The position numbers and the translations under genes were made by a program. A stretch of DNA of 56,242 nucleotides from Thiopseudomonas sp. GTDB lineage: Bacteria > Pseudomonadota > Gammaproteobacteria > Pseudomonadales > Pseudomonadaceae. Each line of letters begins with the position of its first letter. The first letter of the stretch is position 1. Shown in pieces: positions 44,633 through 53,669 of this stretch. The stretch spans positions 1 through 56,242 of the forward strand of contig JALOAC010000018.1 in the NCBI GenBank assembly GCA_023228985.1, read 5' to 3'. The notes under the pieces were generated by a model, which was not told the origin of the DNA, did not search any database, and saw only the letters and a list, made by a program, of their open reading frames with translations.

Positions 44633-47600
44633 ATGAATCAAGCAAGTGCAGCAGTTACCCACGCTTCATCTCAGACGGATATTAGTTTGCAGCCCGCTTC
44701 GCAAGATATTTGGGATGCGAAATACCGCCTGAAAACCAAGGATGGCTGCGGCATTGATGCCAATATTGACGAAACCTACCAAAGGGTGGCGCGAGCGTTG
44801 GCAGAGATTGAATTGCCCGAGCAGCGTGAGCATTGGTACGAGCAGTTTTTATGGGCGCTTTATCGTGGTGCGATTCCAGCTGGACGCATTATTTCCAATG
44901 CCGGAGCAACAGCCTACAAGCCAGCCACTTCCACCATTAACTGTACGGTTTCTGGAGTGGTGGGTGACTCTATGAACGATATTTTAAGCAAATTGCATGA
45001 AGCAGGCTTAACGCTAAAAGCCGGTTGTGGTATCGGTTATGAGTTTTCCACGCTCAGACCCAAGGGTGCTTATGTTTCAGGCGCTGGTGCTTACACATCT
45101 GGGCCGCTGTCGTTTATGGATATCTACGACAAGATGTGCTTCACCGTGTCTTCTGCCGGTGGCCGCCGCGGCGCGCAAATGGCAACTTTTGATGTTGGTC
45201 ATCCTGATGTGCTGGATTTTATCCGCGCCAAGCGTGAAGACGGTCGTTTGCGCCAATTTAACCTGTCGCTACTGATTACTCGTGAGTTTATGCAGGCCGT
45301 ACAAGAGGATAGTGATTGGGCGCTGGCCTTTCCACTGAGTCCAGCAGAATTGGAAACCGATAAGCTGGATGTAAATGACACCAGCCAAGTGATTTGGCGC
45401 TATTGGCCCACCACTGAAAAATACATTACCCGTGAAGATGGCATGGTGGCGTGTCGAGTGTATCGCACCCTGAAAGCACGGCGGATTTGGGACTCCATTA
45501 TGGCGTCCACTTATGATTTTGCCGAGCCCGGTTTTATCCTGATTGACCGGGTGAATGAGTTTAATAACAACTGGTTCTGTGAAGAAATTCGCGCCACAAA
45601 TCCCTGTGTTACTGCAGATACTTGGGTGCAAACCGCTGAAGGGCCGCGGCAGGTGCAAGACTTGTTAGGTCAGCCATTTATAGCGCGTGTGGACGGAGTT
45701 GATTACGCCAGTGGTGGCGAAGGGTTTTTTCGTACTGCTAGAAAAGACGTGCTCCGCCTACAAACCAAAGAAGGACATGCACTGCGCTTAACCATCGATC
45801 ATCGCGTCCGCAAGGTGACCGAGCAAACCCGCTGGCGCACTGAAACGCAATGGTGTGAAGCAGGGCAGCTTAAGGCAGGCGATAAGGTACTGCTGAATAA
45901 CCATCGTAACGCTGCGTACTGGCCCGGCGCCCTTAATTTTGAAGAAGGTTTTTTATTGGGGCTGCTGATCGGTGATGGCACGCTTAAGCAAGAAGCAGCA
46001 GTGCTTTCGGTATGGCCGCAGCAAGCGGTCGCTAATGGGGATGAAAATTTTGCGTGTAATTTAATGGCTGAAGCGTTGCGTTGCGCCGAAACACTGACAC
46101 ATCGTGCAGACTTTAGTGGTTGGGTACAGGTGCAGGGGCGTGGTGAATACCGTTTAAAATCTGCCGCACTGCGTGATTTGGCAACAGAGTTAGGCATGCA
46201 GCCGGGCAATAAAGCGATTACAGCAGCGTTAGAGAAAACCTCCAGTGAGTTTTACCGTGGTTTTTTACGCGGCTTGTTTGATGCGGACGGCTCAGTGCAA
46301 GGCAGTCAAAGCAAAGGCGTTAGCGTACGCCTAGCCCAATCAGACTTGCCAAGGCTAGAGGCTGTCCAGCGTATGCTGTTGCGTCTGGGAGTGGCTTCAA
46401 CTATTTATCCAGAACGCCGTGCTGCAGGCTTTACACTTTTGCCAGACGGCAAAGGAGGGCAGCGTCATTACTCCGTTCAAGCGCAGCATGAACTGGTAAT
46501 CAGCAGTGACAATCTGGCTGAGTTTGCCCAGCACATTGGCTTTGCCGACTGCGCTAAGGCGGAGCGGTTGCAAGCCGTATTGAGTGGTTACCGTCGTCAA
46601 CTTAACCGTGAACACTTTACTGCCACAGTAGTGTCAGTTATGGCTGATGGTCATGAAGATGTGTATGACGTACAGATCCCAGGTATTAATACCTTTGACG
46701 GTAATGGCTTGCACGCACATAACTGCGGCGAACAACCCTTGCCTCCTTACGGTGCTTGCTTGCTGGGCTCGATTAATCTGACCCGTTTTGTGCGTCAGCC
46801 TTTTACCGAGCAAGCCAGTTTTGACTGGGATGAATACCGTAAGGTGGTGAATATCTTTACCCGCATGCTCGATAATGTGGTGGAGATTAATGGCTTGCCG
46901 TTGCCTGAACAGCGTGCAGAAATTATGCGTAAACGCCGTCATGGCATGGGTTTTCTTGGTTTGGGTTCAACCCTCTGTATGTTGCGTATGAAATATGGCG
47001 ATCCGCAGTCACTGCTGTTTACTGAGCGAGTGGCCAAAGAAATGGCGCTGGAAGGCTGGCGAGCGGGATTGCAGTTGGGGCAGGAAAAAGGCGTTGCGCC
47101 GATCATGGATGAGGTATTTAGTGTGACCGGTGCAATGCTAGCCAAGCGACCAGAAATGAAGAAGGATGGCTATAAAATAGGCGAGCAAGTGACCGGCAAA
47201 GTGCTGTGGGCCAAATACAGTCGTTATATGCAGCAGGTCGCAGCTGAGGAGCCTGAGTTGATCGAGGCGCTGGCTGAACAGGGTGGGCGTTTTACCCATC
47301 ACAGCTCGATTGCCCCCACTGGCACGATTTCTTTGTCGCTGGCTAACAATGCCTCCAATGGTATTGAGCCGAGTTTTGCCCATCACTATTTCCGCAATAT
47401 TATTCGTGAAGGCAAGAAGTCCAAAGAGAAAGTAGATGTGTTCAGTTACGAGCTGCTAGCGTACCGCACACTCATTGACCCGCAGGCGCAGACGAATAAT
47501 CTGCCTGACTATTTTATTAGCGCTGATGAAGTCAGCCCGATTCAGCATGTGGACGTGCAAGCCGCAGCACAGAAGTGGATTGACTCCTCAATTTCGAAAA

Positions 47601-47887
47601 CGGCCAACGTGCCTACGGATTATCCGTATCAGGACTTCAAGGATATTTATCTGTATGCCTATCAGCAGGGCTTAAAGGGTTGCACCACGTTCCGTTTTAA
47701 CCCAGCAGCATTTCAGGGCGTTTTGGTAAAAGAGGAAGATTTAGCAAAAACCATCTATAGGTTCAAACTGGCAGATGGTTCTAATGTTGAGGTTAAGGGT
47801 GATGAGCAGATTGAGTATGACGGTGAAATGCATAGCGCCGCCAACCTTTACGAGGCTTTGAAAGAAGGCTATTACGGCAAATTTTAA
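44633..47887 (+). CDS. nrdJ: B12-dependent class II ribonucleotide reductase NrdJa, with intein
   Basis: Adenosylcobalamin-dependent reductase that makes dNTPs without needing oxygen. The 1084 residues contain an intein (325-697). The spliced enzyme would have 711 residues. Visible features are the N-terminal AGRIISNAGA and C104 (TINCTVSG), the loop KAGCGIGYEFSTLRPKGA, and the active site NP|CGEQPL at 323/324 and 698-703. The motif PTGTISL (a substrate loop) lies near the C-terminus, followed by KGCTTFRFN. C698 is the expected thiyl-radical cysteine. The C-terminal cysteine arm is on the next gene, nrdJb. GGAG lies nine bases before the start. Two NrdR boxes lie upstream. Confidence 0.94.
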   Translation: MNQASAAVTHASSQTDISLQPASQDIWDAKYRLKTKDGCGIDANIDETYQRVARALAEIELPEQREHWYEQFLWALYRGAIPAGRIISNAGATAYKPATSTINCTVSGVVGDSMNDILSKLHEAGLTLKAGCGIGYEFSTLRPKGAYVSGAGAYTSGPLSFMDIYDKMCFTVSSAGGRRGAQMATFDVGHPDVLDFIRAKREDGRLRQFNLSLLITREFMQAVQEDSDWALAFPLSPAELETDKLDVNDTSQVIWRYWPTTEKYITREDGMVACRVYRTLKARRIWDSIMASTYDFAEPGFILIDRVNEFNNNWFCEEIRATNPCVTADTWVQTAEGPRQVQDLLGQPFIARVDGVDYASGGEGFFRTARKDVLRLQTKEGHALRLTIDHRVRKVTEQTRWRTETQWCEAGQLKAGDKVLLNNHRNAAYWPGALNFEEGFLLGLLIGDGTLKQEAAVLSVWPQQAVANGDENFACNLMAEALRCAETLTHRADFSGWVQVQGRGEYRLKSAALRDLATELGMQPGNKAITAALEKTSSEFYRGFLRGLFDADGSVQGSQSKGVSVRLAQSDLPRLEAVQRMLLRLGVASTIYPERRAAGFTLLPDGKGGQRHYSVQAQHELVISSDNLAEFAQHIGFADCAKAERLQAVLSGYRRQLNREHFTATVVSVMADGHEDVYDVQIPGINTFDGNGLHAHNCGEQPLPPYGACLLGSINLTRFVRQPFTEQASFDWDEYRKVVNIFTRMLDNVVEINGLPLPEQRAEIMRKRRHGMGFLGLGSTLCMLRMKYGDPQSLLFTERVAKEMALEGWRAGLQLGQEKGVAPIMDEVFSVTGAMLAKRPEMKKDGYKIGEQVTGKVLWAKYSRYMQQVAAEEPELIEALAEQGGRFTHHSSIAPTGTISLSLANNASNGIEPSFAHHYFRNIIREGKKSKEKVDVFSYELLAYRTLIDPQAQTNNLPDYFISADEVSPIQHVDVQAAAQKWIDSSISKTANVPTDYPYQDFKDIYLYAYQQGLKGCTTFRFNPAAFQGVLVKEEDLAKTIYRFKLADGSNVEVKGDEQIEYDGEMHSAANLYEALKEGYYGKF
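45605..46723 (+). mobile_element. LAGLIDADG intein inside NrdJ
   Basis: 373 residues (NrdJ residues 325-697). The N-splice block begins with C325 (CVTADTWVQT). Block B has TIDH (in LRLTIDHRV). The homing endonuclease blocks are LLGLLIGDG and FLRGLFDADG, both with their acidic residue. The C-splice block VYDVQIPGINTFDGNGLHAHN ends in H696-N697, followed by C698 of the extein. All residues needed for splicing and both LAGLIDADG helices are present, so it is probably active and possibly still mobile. The insertion site is the conserved NPCGEQPL active-site motif. Confidence 0.95.
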
Positions 47888-47902
47888 GCAGAGGAAACAA
47901 TA

Positions 47903-48598
47903 ATGACGATTAAAATTGATGAAAAAATAGTTGGCTATGAAGTGGTCACAGCTAATGAAAAAGTACAGCCTGCTGCCGCGCCTGAACCAAAGTTTGTTGA
48001 GATGCACGAGAAAGTTAAGCGCCCTGAGCTGCTGGTGGGGTCGACTTATAAAATAAAAACGCCCAATTCCGAGCATGCGTTCTATATCACGATTAACGAT
48101 ATTATTTTGAATCAGGGCAGTGAACATGAGCAGCGCCGTCCGTTCGAGATTTTTATTAACTCAAAAAACATGGAACATTATCAATGGATTGCTGCATTAA
48201 CCCTGATTATTTCAGCGGTGTTTCGTAAGGGCGGCGATTGTACGTTTTTGGTCGAAGAACTGAAAAGTGTATTTGATCCCAAAGGCGGTTACTTTAAACA
48301 AGGAGGGCAGTGGATGCCTTCTTTGGTGGCTGAGATTGGCGATGTGCTTGAGCGCCACCTTAAATTTATCGGCTTGATGGATAACGACTTAGACGAGCAT
48401 CAACAGCGGTTTATTGCGCAGAAAAAAGCTGAGTTTGAACAGCTGGCAGCGGCAAAGCAAACAGCGGCAAACTGTGATGACAGTACAGAGAAATACCCAG
48501 TCGGTGCGCAGTTGTGCAGCAAATGTCACATACAAGCGGCTGTGCAAATGGATGGTTGCTTGACCTGCCTTGCTTGCGGTGACAGCAAGTGCGGCTAG
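47903..48598 (+). CDS. nrdJb: Class II ribonucleotide reductase small component NrdJb
   Basis: 231 residues, 15 bp after nrdJa. The N-terminal two-thirds contain the TSCPD-like region (NSEHAFYITIND, RPFEIFINSKNMEHYQWIAALTLIISAVFRKGGD). The C-terminus has a cysteine cluster (C-x2-C at about 207-210, then CLTCLACGDSKCG), likely a zinc or redox arm that reduces the active site through thioredoxin. The split nrdJa/nrdJb form is known from P. aeruginosa, where both are needed. Confidence 0.88.
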   Translation: MTIKIDEKIVGYEVVTANEKVQPAAAPEPKFVEMHEKVKRPELLVGSTYKIKTPNSEHAFYITINDIILNQGSEHEQRRPFEIFINSKNMEHYQWIAALTLIISAVFRKGGDCTFLVEELKSVFDPKGGYFKQGGQWMPSLVAEIGDVLERHLKFIGLMDNDLDEHQQRFIAQKKAEFEQLAAAKQTAANCDDSTEKYPVGAQLCSKCHIQAAVQMDGCLTCLACGDSKCG

Positions 48599-48737
48599 GC
48601 TGGGAAAACATAGGCGCAGAGATTGCTGGTGAAGTTGAACAATGAGGCTATTTTGCAGTCTTATTCACTAGGGTGTTTGAGTTTTTTAACCGAGTTTTAC
48701 AGTGTTTAACCCACGTGAATTATTGTCTGGAGATACC

Positions 48738-49130
48738 ATGAAAAAAACATTACTAGCGTCCCTAATTGTTTCTGCATCCTTACTGGCAGGCTGCAGTGAG
48801 CAAGAGTCAAGCAAGGCGGCGCAGCCTAAAAAACCGGAATCCAGCGTGGTTGAGAAAGTGAAGGAGTCAACTCATAACGCTGCTGAAGCAACCAAGGATG
48901 CGGTTAAAGCGACTGATAAAAAAATTGGCGAAGTAGTGGATGCTACTGCGGAAAAATTGGGCGAAGCTAAAGATACAGTGGTAGAAAAATCTGCAGAGTT
49001 GAAGGATGCAACTGTAGAGAAAACAAAAGCCGCTAAAGAAGCAGTGAGCGAAAAATGGGATGATGTCAAGGACGCCACCAAAGAAGCTGCTGAAGACGTT
49101 AAGGAATGGGCTGAAGAAAAGAAAAAGTAA
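48738..49130 (+). CDS. Helical repeat lipoprotein (LEA/apolipoprotein-like)
   Basis: Start at 48738 (MKKTLLA) with GGAG upstream. The 130 residues have a lipoprotein signal with lipobox LLAGC (C19). The mature part is almost wholly K, E, A, D, T and V in 11-residue-like periods (EKxxxAKDxV), predicted to be one long amphipathic helix. This resembles LEA or apolipoprotein-like stress proteins. No named function is known. A strong terminator follows. Confidence 0.75.
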   Translation: MKKTLLASLIVSASLLAGCSEQESSKAAQPKKPESSVVEKVKESTHNAAEATKDAVKATDKKIGEVVDATAEKLGEAKDTVVEKSAELKDATVEKTKAAKEAVSEKWDDVKDATKEAAEDVKEWAEEKKK

Positions 49131-49171
49131 TGCGTTAGTTGCTATTTTTGATTATGTCCGCTTGTTGTAAT

Positions 49172-49206
49172 AAAAAAAGCCGCACACTTAGGTTGCGGCT
49201 TTTTTT
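49172..49206. terminator. Bidirectional terminator, lipoprotein gene / fumC
   Basis: AAAAAAAGCCGCA (49172-49184) and TGCGGCTTTTTTT (49194-49206) form a 13-bp perfect stem with a nine-base loop. The symmetrical A/T ends serve both strands between two convergent genes. Confidence 0.92.
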
Positions 49207-49219
49207 ATACGCTCAGAAG

Positions 49220-50608
49220 TTATTCAGGTTGCAACATATCCTCTGGGCGCACCCATTGGCTGAATTGCTCGTCGGTGACCAGACCTAAGTCCAGCGCCGC
49301 TTGGCGTAGGGTTTGATTGTCTTCGTAGGCTTTTTTAGCGATTTTAGCCGCATTATCGTAGCCGATATGCCGATTAAGTGCGGTAACTAGCATTAGGCCG
49401 TTTTCTAAGTGAGCGGCCATTTGTTGCTCGTTGGCAGTCATACCTGCAATGCACTGTTTTTGGAAGTTGACGCAACCGTCGGCCAGTAGCTCGATGGATT
49501 CTAGTAGGTTGTGCACAATGACGGGCTTAAATACGTTGAGCTGTAAATGACCTTGGCTGGCAGCAATGCTAATGGTGGTGTCGTTGCCCAGCACCTGGCA
49601 GGCCAACATTGATAGGGCTTCACACTGAGTGGGGTTTACTTTGCCCGGCATAATCGAGCTGCCCGGCTCGTTCGCGGGTAGTTGTACCTCAGCCAAGCCG
49701 GCGCGTGGACCAGAGCCGAGTAAGCGCAAGTCGTTGGCTAGTTTCATCAGCACCACGGCCAGCGTTTTGAGTGCGCCGGATAAAACCACCAACCGCTCGT
49801 GACCAGCAAGAGCGGCAAACTTGTTGGGGGCGCTACTCAGTGGCAGGCCAGTTTGCTCGGCTAGCACTGCGGCGACTTTCTCGGCAAACTCCGGGCGGCT
49901 GTTCAGCCCAGTACCCACTGCCGTGCCGCCTTGGGCAACCTTGCAGATGGCCGGCAGGCTATGTTCGATAGCATCACGGGCATGGTCTAACTGGGCGACA
50001 AAAGCTGATAACTCCTGACCAAAGGTGACTGGAGTGGCGTCCATCATGTGGGTGCGGCCCGTTTTGACCAGATTGGCATAGCGTTTAGCTTGTGCGTCCA
50101 ACCCCTCACGCAGGATTTTAATGCCTGGCAATAACTGGTTATGTACTGCTTGTAATACAGCAATATGCATGGCCGTGGGAAAGCAATCATTGGAGCTTTG
50201 TGCACGGTTGACGTGATCGTTAGGGTGTACCGGTGATTTACCCCCGCGAGTTTGCCCCGAAATTTCATTGGCGCGCCCGGCAATCACCTCATTAACGTTC
50301 ATATTGCTTTGCGTACCGCTACCGGTTTGCCAGACTGTTAACGGAAAGTGCTGATCCAGCTTGCCGGCAATCACCTCGTCAGCGGCTTGTTCAATCAGTT
50401 GGGCAATATCGGCAGGCAGCTCGCCCAGATTTGCATTGACGCGCGCGGCTGCTTTTTTGATGTGTGCAAGTGCGTGCACCACGGCCAGCGGCATGGGTTG
50501 GTGGCCAATGGCGAAGTTTTCTTTTGAGCGCTGTGTTTGTGCGCCCCAGTAAGCGTCGCTAGGTACCTCTATAGCACCCAAGCTGTCAGTTTCAGTGCGT
50601 GTGGACAT
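49220..50608 (-). CDS. fumC: Class II fumarate hydratase
   Basis: The 462 residues match the iron-independent fumarase, which interconverts fumarate and malate. The signature GSSIMPGKVNP holds the catalytic serine. QTGSGTQSNMNVNE and the VHPNDHVNRAQSSNDCFPTA segment carry substrate ligands. AGGAG precedes the start. The upstream DUF2897 gene ends 12 bp before it and is probably co-transcribed. Class II fumarases function when iron is scarce or oxidants are present; no Fur box was seen. Confidence 0.96.
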   Translation of the reverse strand: MSTRTETDSLGAIEVPSDAYWGAQTQRSKENFAIGHQPMPLAVVHALAHIKKAAARVNANLGELPADIAQLIEQAADEVIAGKLDQHFPLTVWQTGSGTQSNMNVNEVIAGRANEISGQTRGGKSPVHPNDHVNRAQSSNDCFPTAMHIAVLQAVHNQLLPGIKILREGLDAQAKRYANLVKTGRTHMMDATPVTFGQELSAFVAQLDHARDAIEHSLPAICKVAQGGTAVGTGLNSRPEFAEKVAAVLAEQTGLPLSSAPNKFAALAGHERLVVLSGALKTLAVVLMKLANDLRLLGSGPRAGLAEVQLPANEPGSSIMPGKVNPTQCEALSMLACQVLGNDTTISIAASQGHLQLNVFKPVIVHNLLESIELLADGCVNFQKQCIAGMTANEQQMAAHLENGLMLVTALNRHIGYDNAAKIAKKAYEDNQTLRQAALDLGLVTDEQFSQWVRPEDMLQPE

Positions 50609-50620
50609 GATGTGTGGCTC

Positions 50621-50797
50621 CTATGAGTTGGAATCTTCAGTGCGCTCTTTGGCAGCTAATTCAGCGTTACGTTGTTGCATGCGTTCTAATTTCTTAGGGT
50701 CGATGGGCATTTTATCTGCGGTATCTCGCAGCAGTAATAGACTGCCAATAACCGAAGCAAAAGCGGTTGCGATGAGTAACCAGATATACCAAGGCAT
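50621..50797 (-). CDS. DUF2897-like small membrane protein
   Basis: A short reading frame (58 residues) from ATG 50797 to TAG 50621. It begins MPWYIWLLIATAFASVIGSLL, one membrane helix (about 4-23), followed by a charged helix (PKKLERMQQRNAELAAKE). It resembles DUF2897 proteins of Pseudomonas by size and layout. It ends 12 bp before fumC with the fumC ribosome binding site next to its stop, so they form an operon. The function is unknown. Confidence 0.75.
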   Translation of the reverse strand: MPWYIWLLIATAFASVIGSLLLLRDTADKMPIDPKKLERMQQRNAELAAKERTEDSNS

Positions 50798-50893
50798 GTC
50801 AGCACCTATCAGATGAAGTGAAGATACTAAGTTAGCACAAACGCAGGCATCAATGCCGCGCTACCTATGTGGGGTTTAAACATAGGTGCTCTG

Positions 50894-51241
50894 TTGGAGC
50901 GCAACTTTTGCGCGATTGGGCTATCAGCTAGTTCAAGAGCCTGAGTTTTGCATTTGTGGGACCCGACTTGTCGGGGAACGATGGAATACACCCAAAGCAG
51001 ACCTGAGCAAAAGAGTTTGAGTCCGTGCTATGGTTTAAACTCCGGTTCCCTGCCAAGGCAGGTCCCACACTAGACTGTGCCTTGGTTGAAGTTTTGCGCC
51101 AGTTCAGCCAAGTCCAGAATTTCAGCACCTAGATACTCTAGTTGGAGCGTTACGCCTCTACGAGGATGCCATGCATCCGACCAAACACAGCACCGCCTGA
51201 TGCGCCGCTGTCGCAGGCATGGCCTGCTCGTACAAAAGCGG
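50894..51241. repeat. Second REP-like repeat cluster
   Basis: The gap 50798-51299 holds the same unit types as the cluster near 26 kb. These are GCGCAACTTTTGCGC (about 50899-50913), CCCGACTTGTCGGG (50962-50975), its variant CCTGCCAAGGCAGG (51049-51062), GAGGATGCCATGCATCC (51162-51178) and CGCTGTCGCAGGC (51206-51218). One junction fuses the start of the first type directly to the third (51142-51160). No gene is visible in this 502-bp stretch. Confidence 0.85.
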
Positions 51242-51299
51242 GCGCATGGTTTAATAACGCAGGCATGCAGGCCCACGCTACCTTGTGCACGCCCCGAAG

Positions 51300-52952
51300 C
51301 TACGCAGTTAGCGAGCGGTTAAGCGCGCTAAACAGCGCTTTGATACTCGCTGTGGTGATATTGCCGTCGATGCCCACACCATAGACCGCTTTATTGCCGC
51401 CTTGGCGCAATTGAACGTAGGCAGCAGCTTGAGCTTGGCTGCCATTGCCGATGGCGTGCTCGTAGTAGTCCATGATATCCACATCAAGAGCTAAGCTACT
51501 AACCACAGCCTCTAAAGGCCCTTTCCCTTGACCATTCAGAGTGTGCAGGTTGCTATCGAACAGTACGTCTATAATAACATCGGTTAGTCCATCGCTTTCT
51601 TGTAAACGGTGGCCTTGGTAATGATAGGGGCTATTAGCCGTTAGGTATTCCTGCTGCAAAATTTGATAGATTTTTGTAGCAGGAACCTCAAGCCCAGTAC
51701 GATCGGTTTCTGCCTTAATGACCTGGCTGAACTCAATCTGCATGCGTCTTGGCATGTTGATGCCGTATTCTTGCTCTAGCAAATAAGTTACGCCACCTTT
51801 TCCTGACTGGCTATTAACGCGAATAACCGCTTCATAACTACGACCAATATCAGCTGGGTCGATGGGTAAATAGGGCACTTCCCAAGGCGCGTCGGCTTGC
51901 TGCTGGGCGAAGCCTTTGCGAATGGCGTCTTGATGCGAACCGGAAAACGCTGTGTGCACCAAATCACCTACATAAGGATGGCGCGGGTGTACCGGCAGCT
52001 GGTTGCACTCTTCGACGACTTTACGAATGCTGTCGATATCCGAAAAATCCAGCTGCGGATCGATGCCATGGGTATAAAGGTTAAGCGCCATGGTGACCAG
52101 ATCCACGTTACCGGTGCGCTCACCATTGCCAAACAAGCAGCCTTCCACGCGATCCGCGCCGGCCAATAAGCCCAGCTCGCTGGCAGCGACACCAGTGCCG
52201 CGGTCGTTGTGGGTGTGCAGGCTGATAATAACGTTGTCACGGTGATTGATATGGCGGCCAAAGTATTCGATCTGGTCGGCATACACGTTAGGCGTAGACA
52301 CTTCCACCGTGGCAGGCAGGTTAAGGATGACTTTGTGCGTGGGCGTGGGCTCTAAAATTTCCAGCACCGCATTGCAGACGTCCACTGCAAAATCCGGTTC
52401 AGTCGCACTAAAGGTTTCCGGTGAATACTCAAAACGCCAGTCTGTCTCTGGATACTGCGCGGCGTATTTTTTTAACAACTGCGCTGCATGCACGGCCAAG
52501 GCTTTAGCGCCATCTTTGTCTTGCTTGAAAACGATTTTTCTAAAGGCCGGCGAGGTGGCGTTGTACACATGCACAATGGCTTTTTTAGCGCCCTGCAAGG
52601 ATTCAAAAGTACGGGCAATCAAGTCTTCGCGAGCTTGGGTTAACACCTGGATAGTGGTGTCCTCTGGGATGTGGTTGTCTGTGATAAGCATGCGCACAAA
52701 ATCAAAGTCGGTTTGTGAGGCAGATGGAAAGGCTACTTCAATTTCTTTAATGCCAATAGCTACCAGCGTTTTAAAAAACCTCAGCTTTTTCTCAGGACTC
52801 ATGGGCTCAATCAGTGATTGATTGCCATCGCGCAAGTCCGAGCTACACCAAATGGGTGCTTGGGTAAGCGTTTTATTGGGCCAAGTGCGGTCAGGTAGGT
52901 TTAACACTGGATAGGCGTGGTATTTGCTAGCTGGGTTGTTTAACATGCTCAT
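51300..52952 (-). CDS. leuA: 2-Isopropylmalate synthase
   Basis: First enzyme of leucine synthesis; joins acetyl-CoA with 2-oxoisovalerate. The 550 residues are of the long Pseudomonas-type LeuA. A DRE-TIM metallolyase barrel has the start motif SDLRDGNQ, and the HTHNDRGTGVA metal site follows. The C-terminal regulatory (LeuA dimer) domain (about 430-545) is the leucine-sensing part. The start ATG at 52952 or its neighbour at 52946 could be used. No leader peptide rich in leucine codons was found in the 254-bp upstream region. Confidence 0.95.
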   Translation of the reverse strand: MSMLNNPASKYHAYPVLNLPDRTWPNKTLTQAPIWCSSDLRDGNQSLIEPMSPEKKLRFFKTLVAIGIKEIEVAFPSASQTDFDFVRMLITDNHIPEDTTIQVLTQAREDLIARTFESLQGAKKAIVHVYNATSPAFRKIVFKQDKDGAKALAVHAAQLLKKYAAQYPETDWRFEYSPETFSATEPDFAVDVCNAVLEILEPTPTHKVILNLPATVEVSTPNVYADQIEYFGRHINHRDNVIISLHTHNDRGTGVAASELGLLAGADRVEGCLFGNGERTGNVDLVTMALNLYTHGIDPQLDFSDIDSIRKVVEECNQLPVHPRHPYVGDLVHTAFSGSHQDAIRKGFAQQQADAPWEVPYLPIDPADIGRSYEAVIRVNSQSGKGGVTYLLEQEYGINMPRRMQIEFSQVIKAETDRTGLEVPATKIYQILQQEYLTANSPYHYQGHRLQESDGLTDVIIDVLFDSNLHTLNGQGKGPLEAVVSSLALDVDIMDYYEHAIGNGSQAQAAAYVQLRQGGNKAVYGVGIDGNITTASIKALFSALNRSLTA

Positions 52953-53040
52953 AGGTTGTGCCTTGATTAAATTGCAAGAAAATTGGCTTTGGTAAAGCCT
53001 TGGTTGCTTAGAATTTAAATATAGTTTGGTTAAAATGCAA

Positions 53041-53059
53041 CATAATTGTAATGATTAGC
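53041..53059. promoter_or_regulatory. Candidate Fur-family box, leuA / oprC operon
   Basis: CATAATTGTAATGATTAGC matches the 19-bp Fur consensus GATAATGATAATCATTATC at 14 of 19 positions. It lies 89 bp before leuA and 148 bp before the DUF2946 gene. A Fur-family regulator (Fur or Zur) of the metal receptor operon would make sense. The match is by eye, so this is tentative. Confidence 0.3.
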
Positions 53060-53206
53060 AGGAATAACTTTTCTAGTGGGTGTTTTCTTTGTTTCTTGCG
53101 CAAAGTTAACTTGTTTCGAAATTAAATCTCTGGTGGCATTGTGACGCAAGTGCATCTGCGCTAATTTATGTATTATTAAAAGGCGGCAAACTTTAAGGAA
53201 AATACT

Positions 53207-53641
53207 TTGCTTACTTCTACGCGACCTAGACTAGCTTTTTGGCTCAGCTGTTTTGCTGTGCTGATGATGCACTTAGGCCCCTTGATTTCAGGGGCGCAGA
53301 GTCTTTTGTCGCAAGAAAACGCTCATGAGCTTCAGTTGGTCGCCCCGTCGCACCAGTCGATGACGCACCACGAACAGCATGCTGATGCTGAACATGATAT
53401 GGACCATCATGCGCTGATGGGTCATATGAACAATCCTTCTTTGCCGCAGTGGGTTAACGACCTGATGATGTGCGGCTATTGTGATTTACTGACCTTTAGC
53501 CCCGGCTTGGTTTTACAGCTTGTTTTTGCGCTACCCCCTAGGGCCGCGCAACCTGCTGTCATAGAACTGGTTTCACTGGATGTTTACCAGTCTTGCTTAC
53601 AAGCGCATGCTGCACCGCGCGCTCCCCCTATTTTCGCCTAA
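53207..53641 (+). CDS. DUF2946 histidine-rich protein, copper-receptor partner
   Basis: TTG start at 53207 supported by AAGGAA six bases upstream; no better in-frame start exists. The 144 residues have an N-terminal hydrophobic helix (about 10-32, signal or anchor). A His/Met-rich segment (HHEQHADAEHDMDHH, then MGHM) and a CGYC motif could hold copper. DUF2946 genes commonly sit beside TonB-dependent copper receptors. It precedes oprC by 88 bp and is probably in the same operon. Confidence 0.75.
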   Translation: MLTSTRPRLAFWLSCFAVLMMHLGPLISGAQSLLSQENAHELQLVAPSHQSMTHHEQHADAEHDMDHHALMGHMNNPSLPQWVNDLMMCGYCDLLTFSPGLVLQLVFALPPRAAQPAVIELVSLDVYQSCLQAHAAPRAPPIFA

Positions 53642-53669
53642 ACTATTTGAAAAAGTGAATTAGCTAATT

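Noticed and set aside
52953..53206. Leucine-rich leader peptide and attenuator for leuA
   Set aside because: The only short frame from ATG on the minus strand has no run of leucine codons and no terminator hairpin follows.
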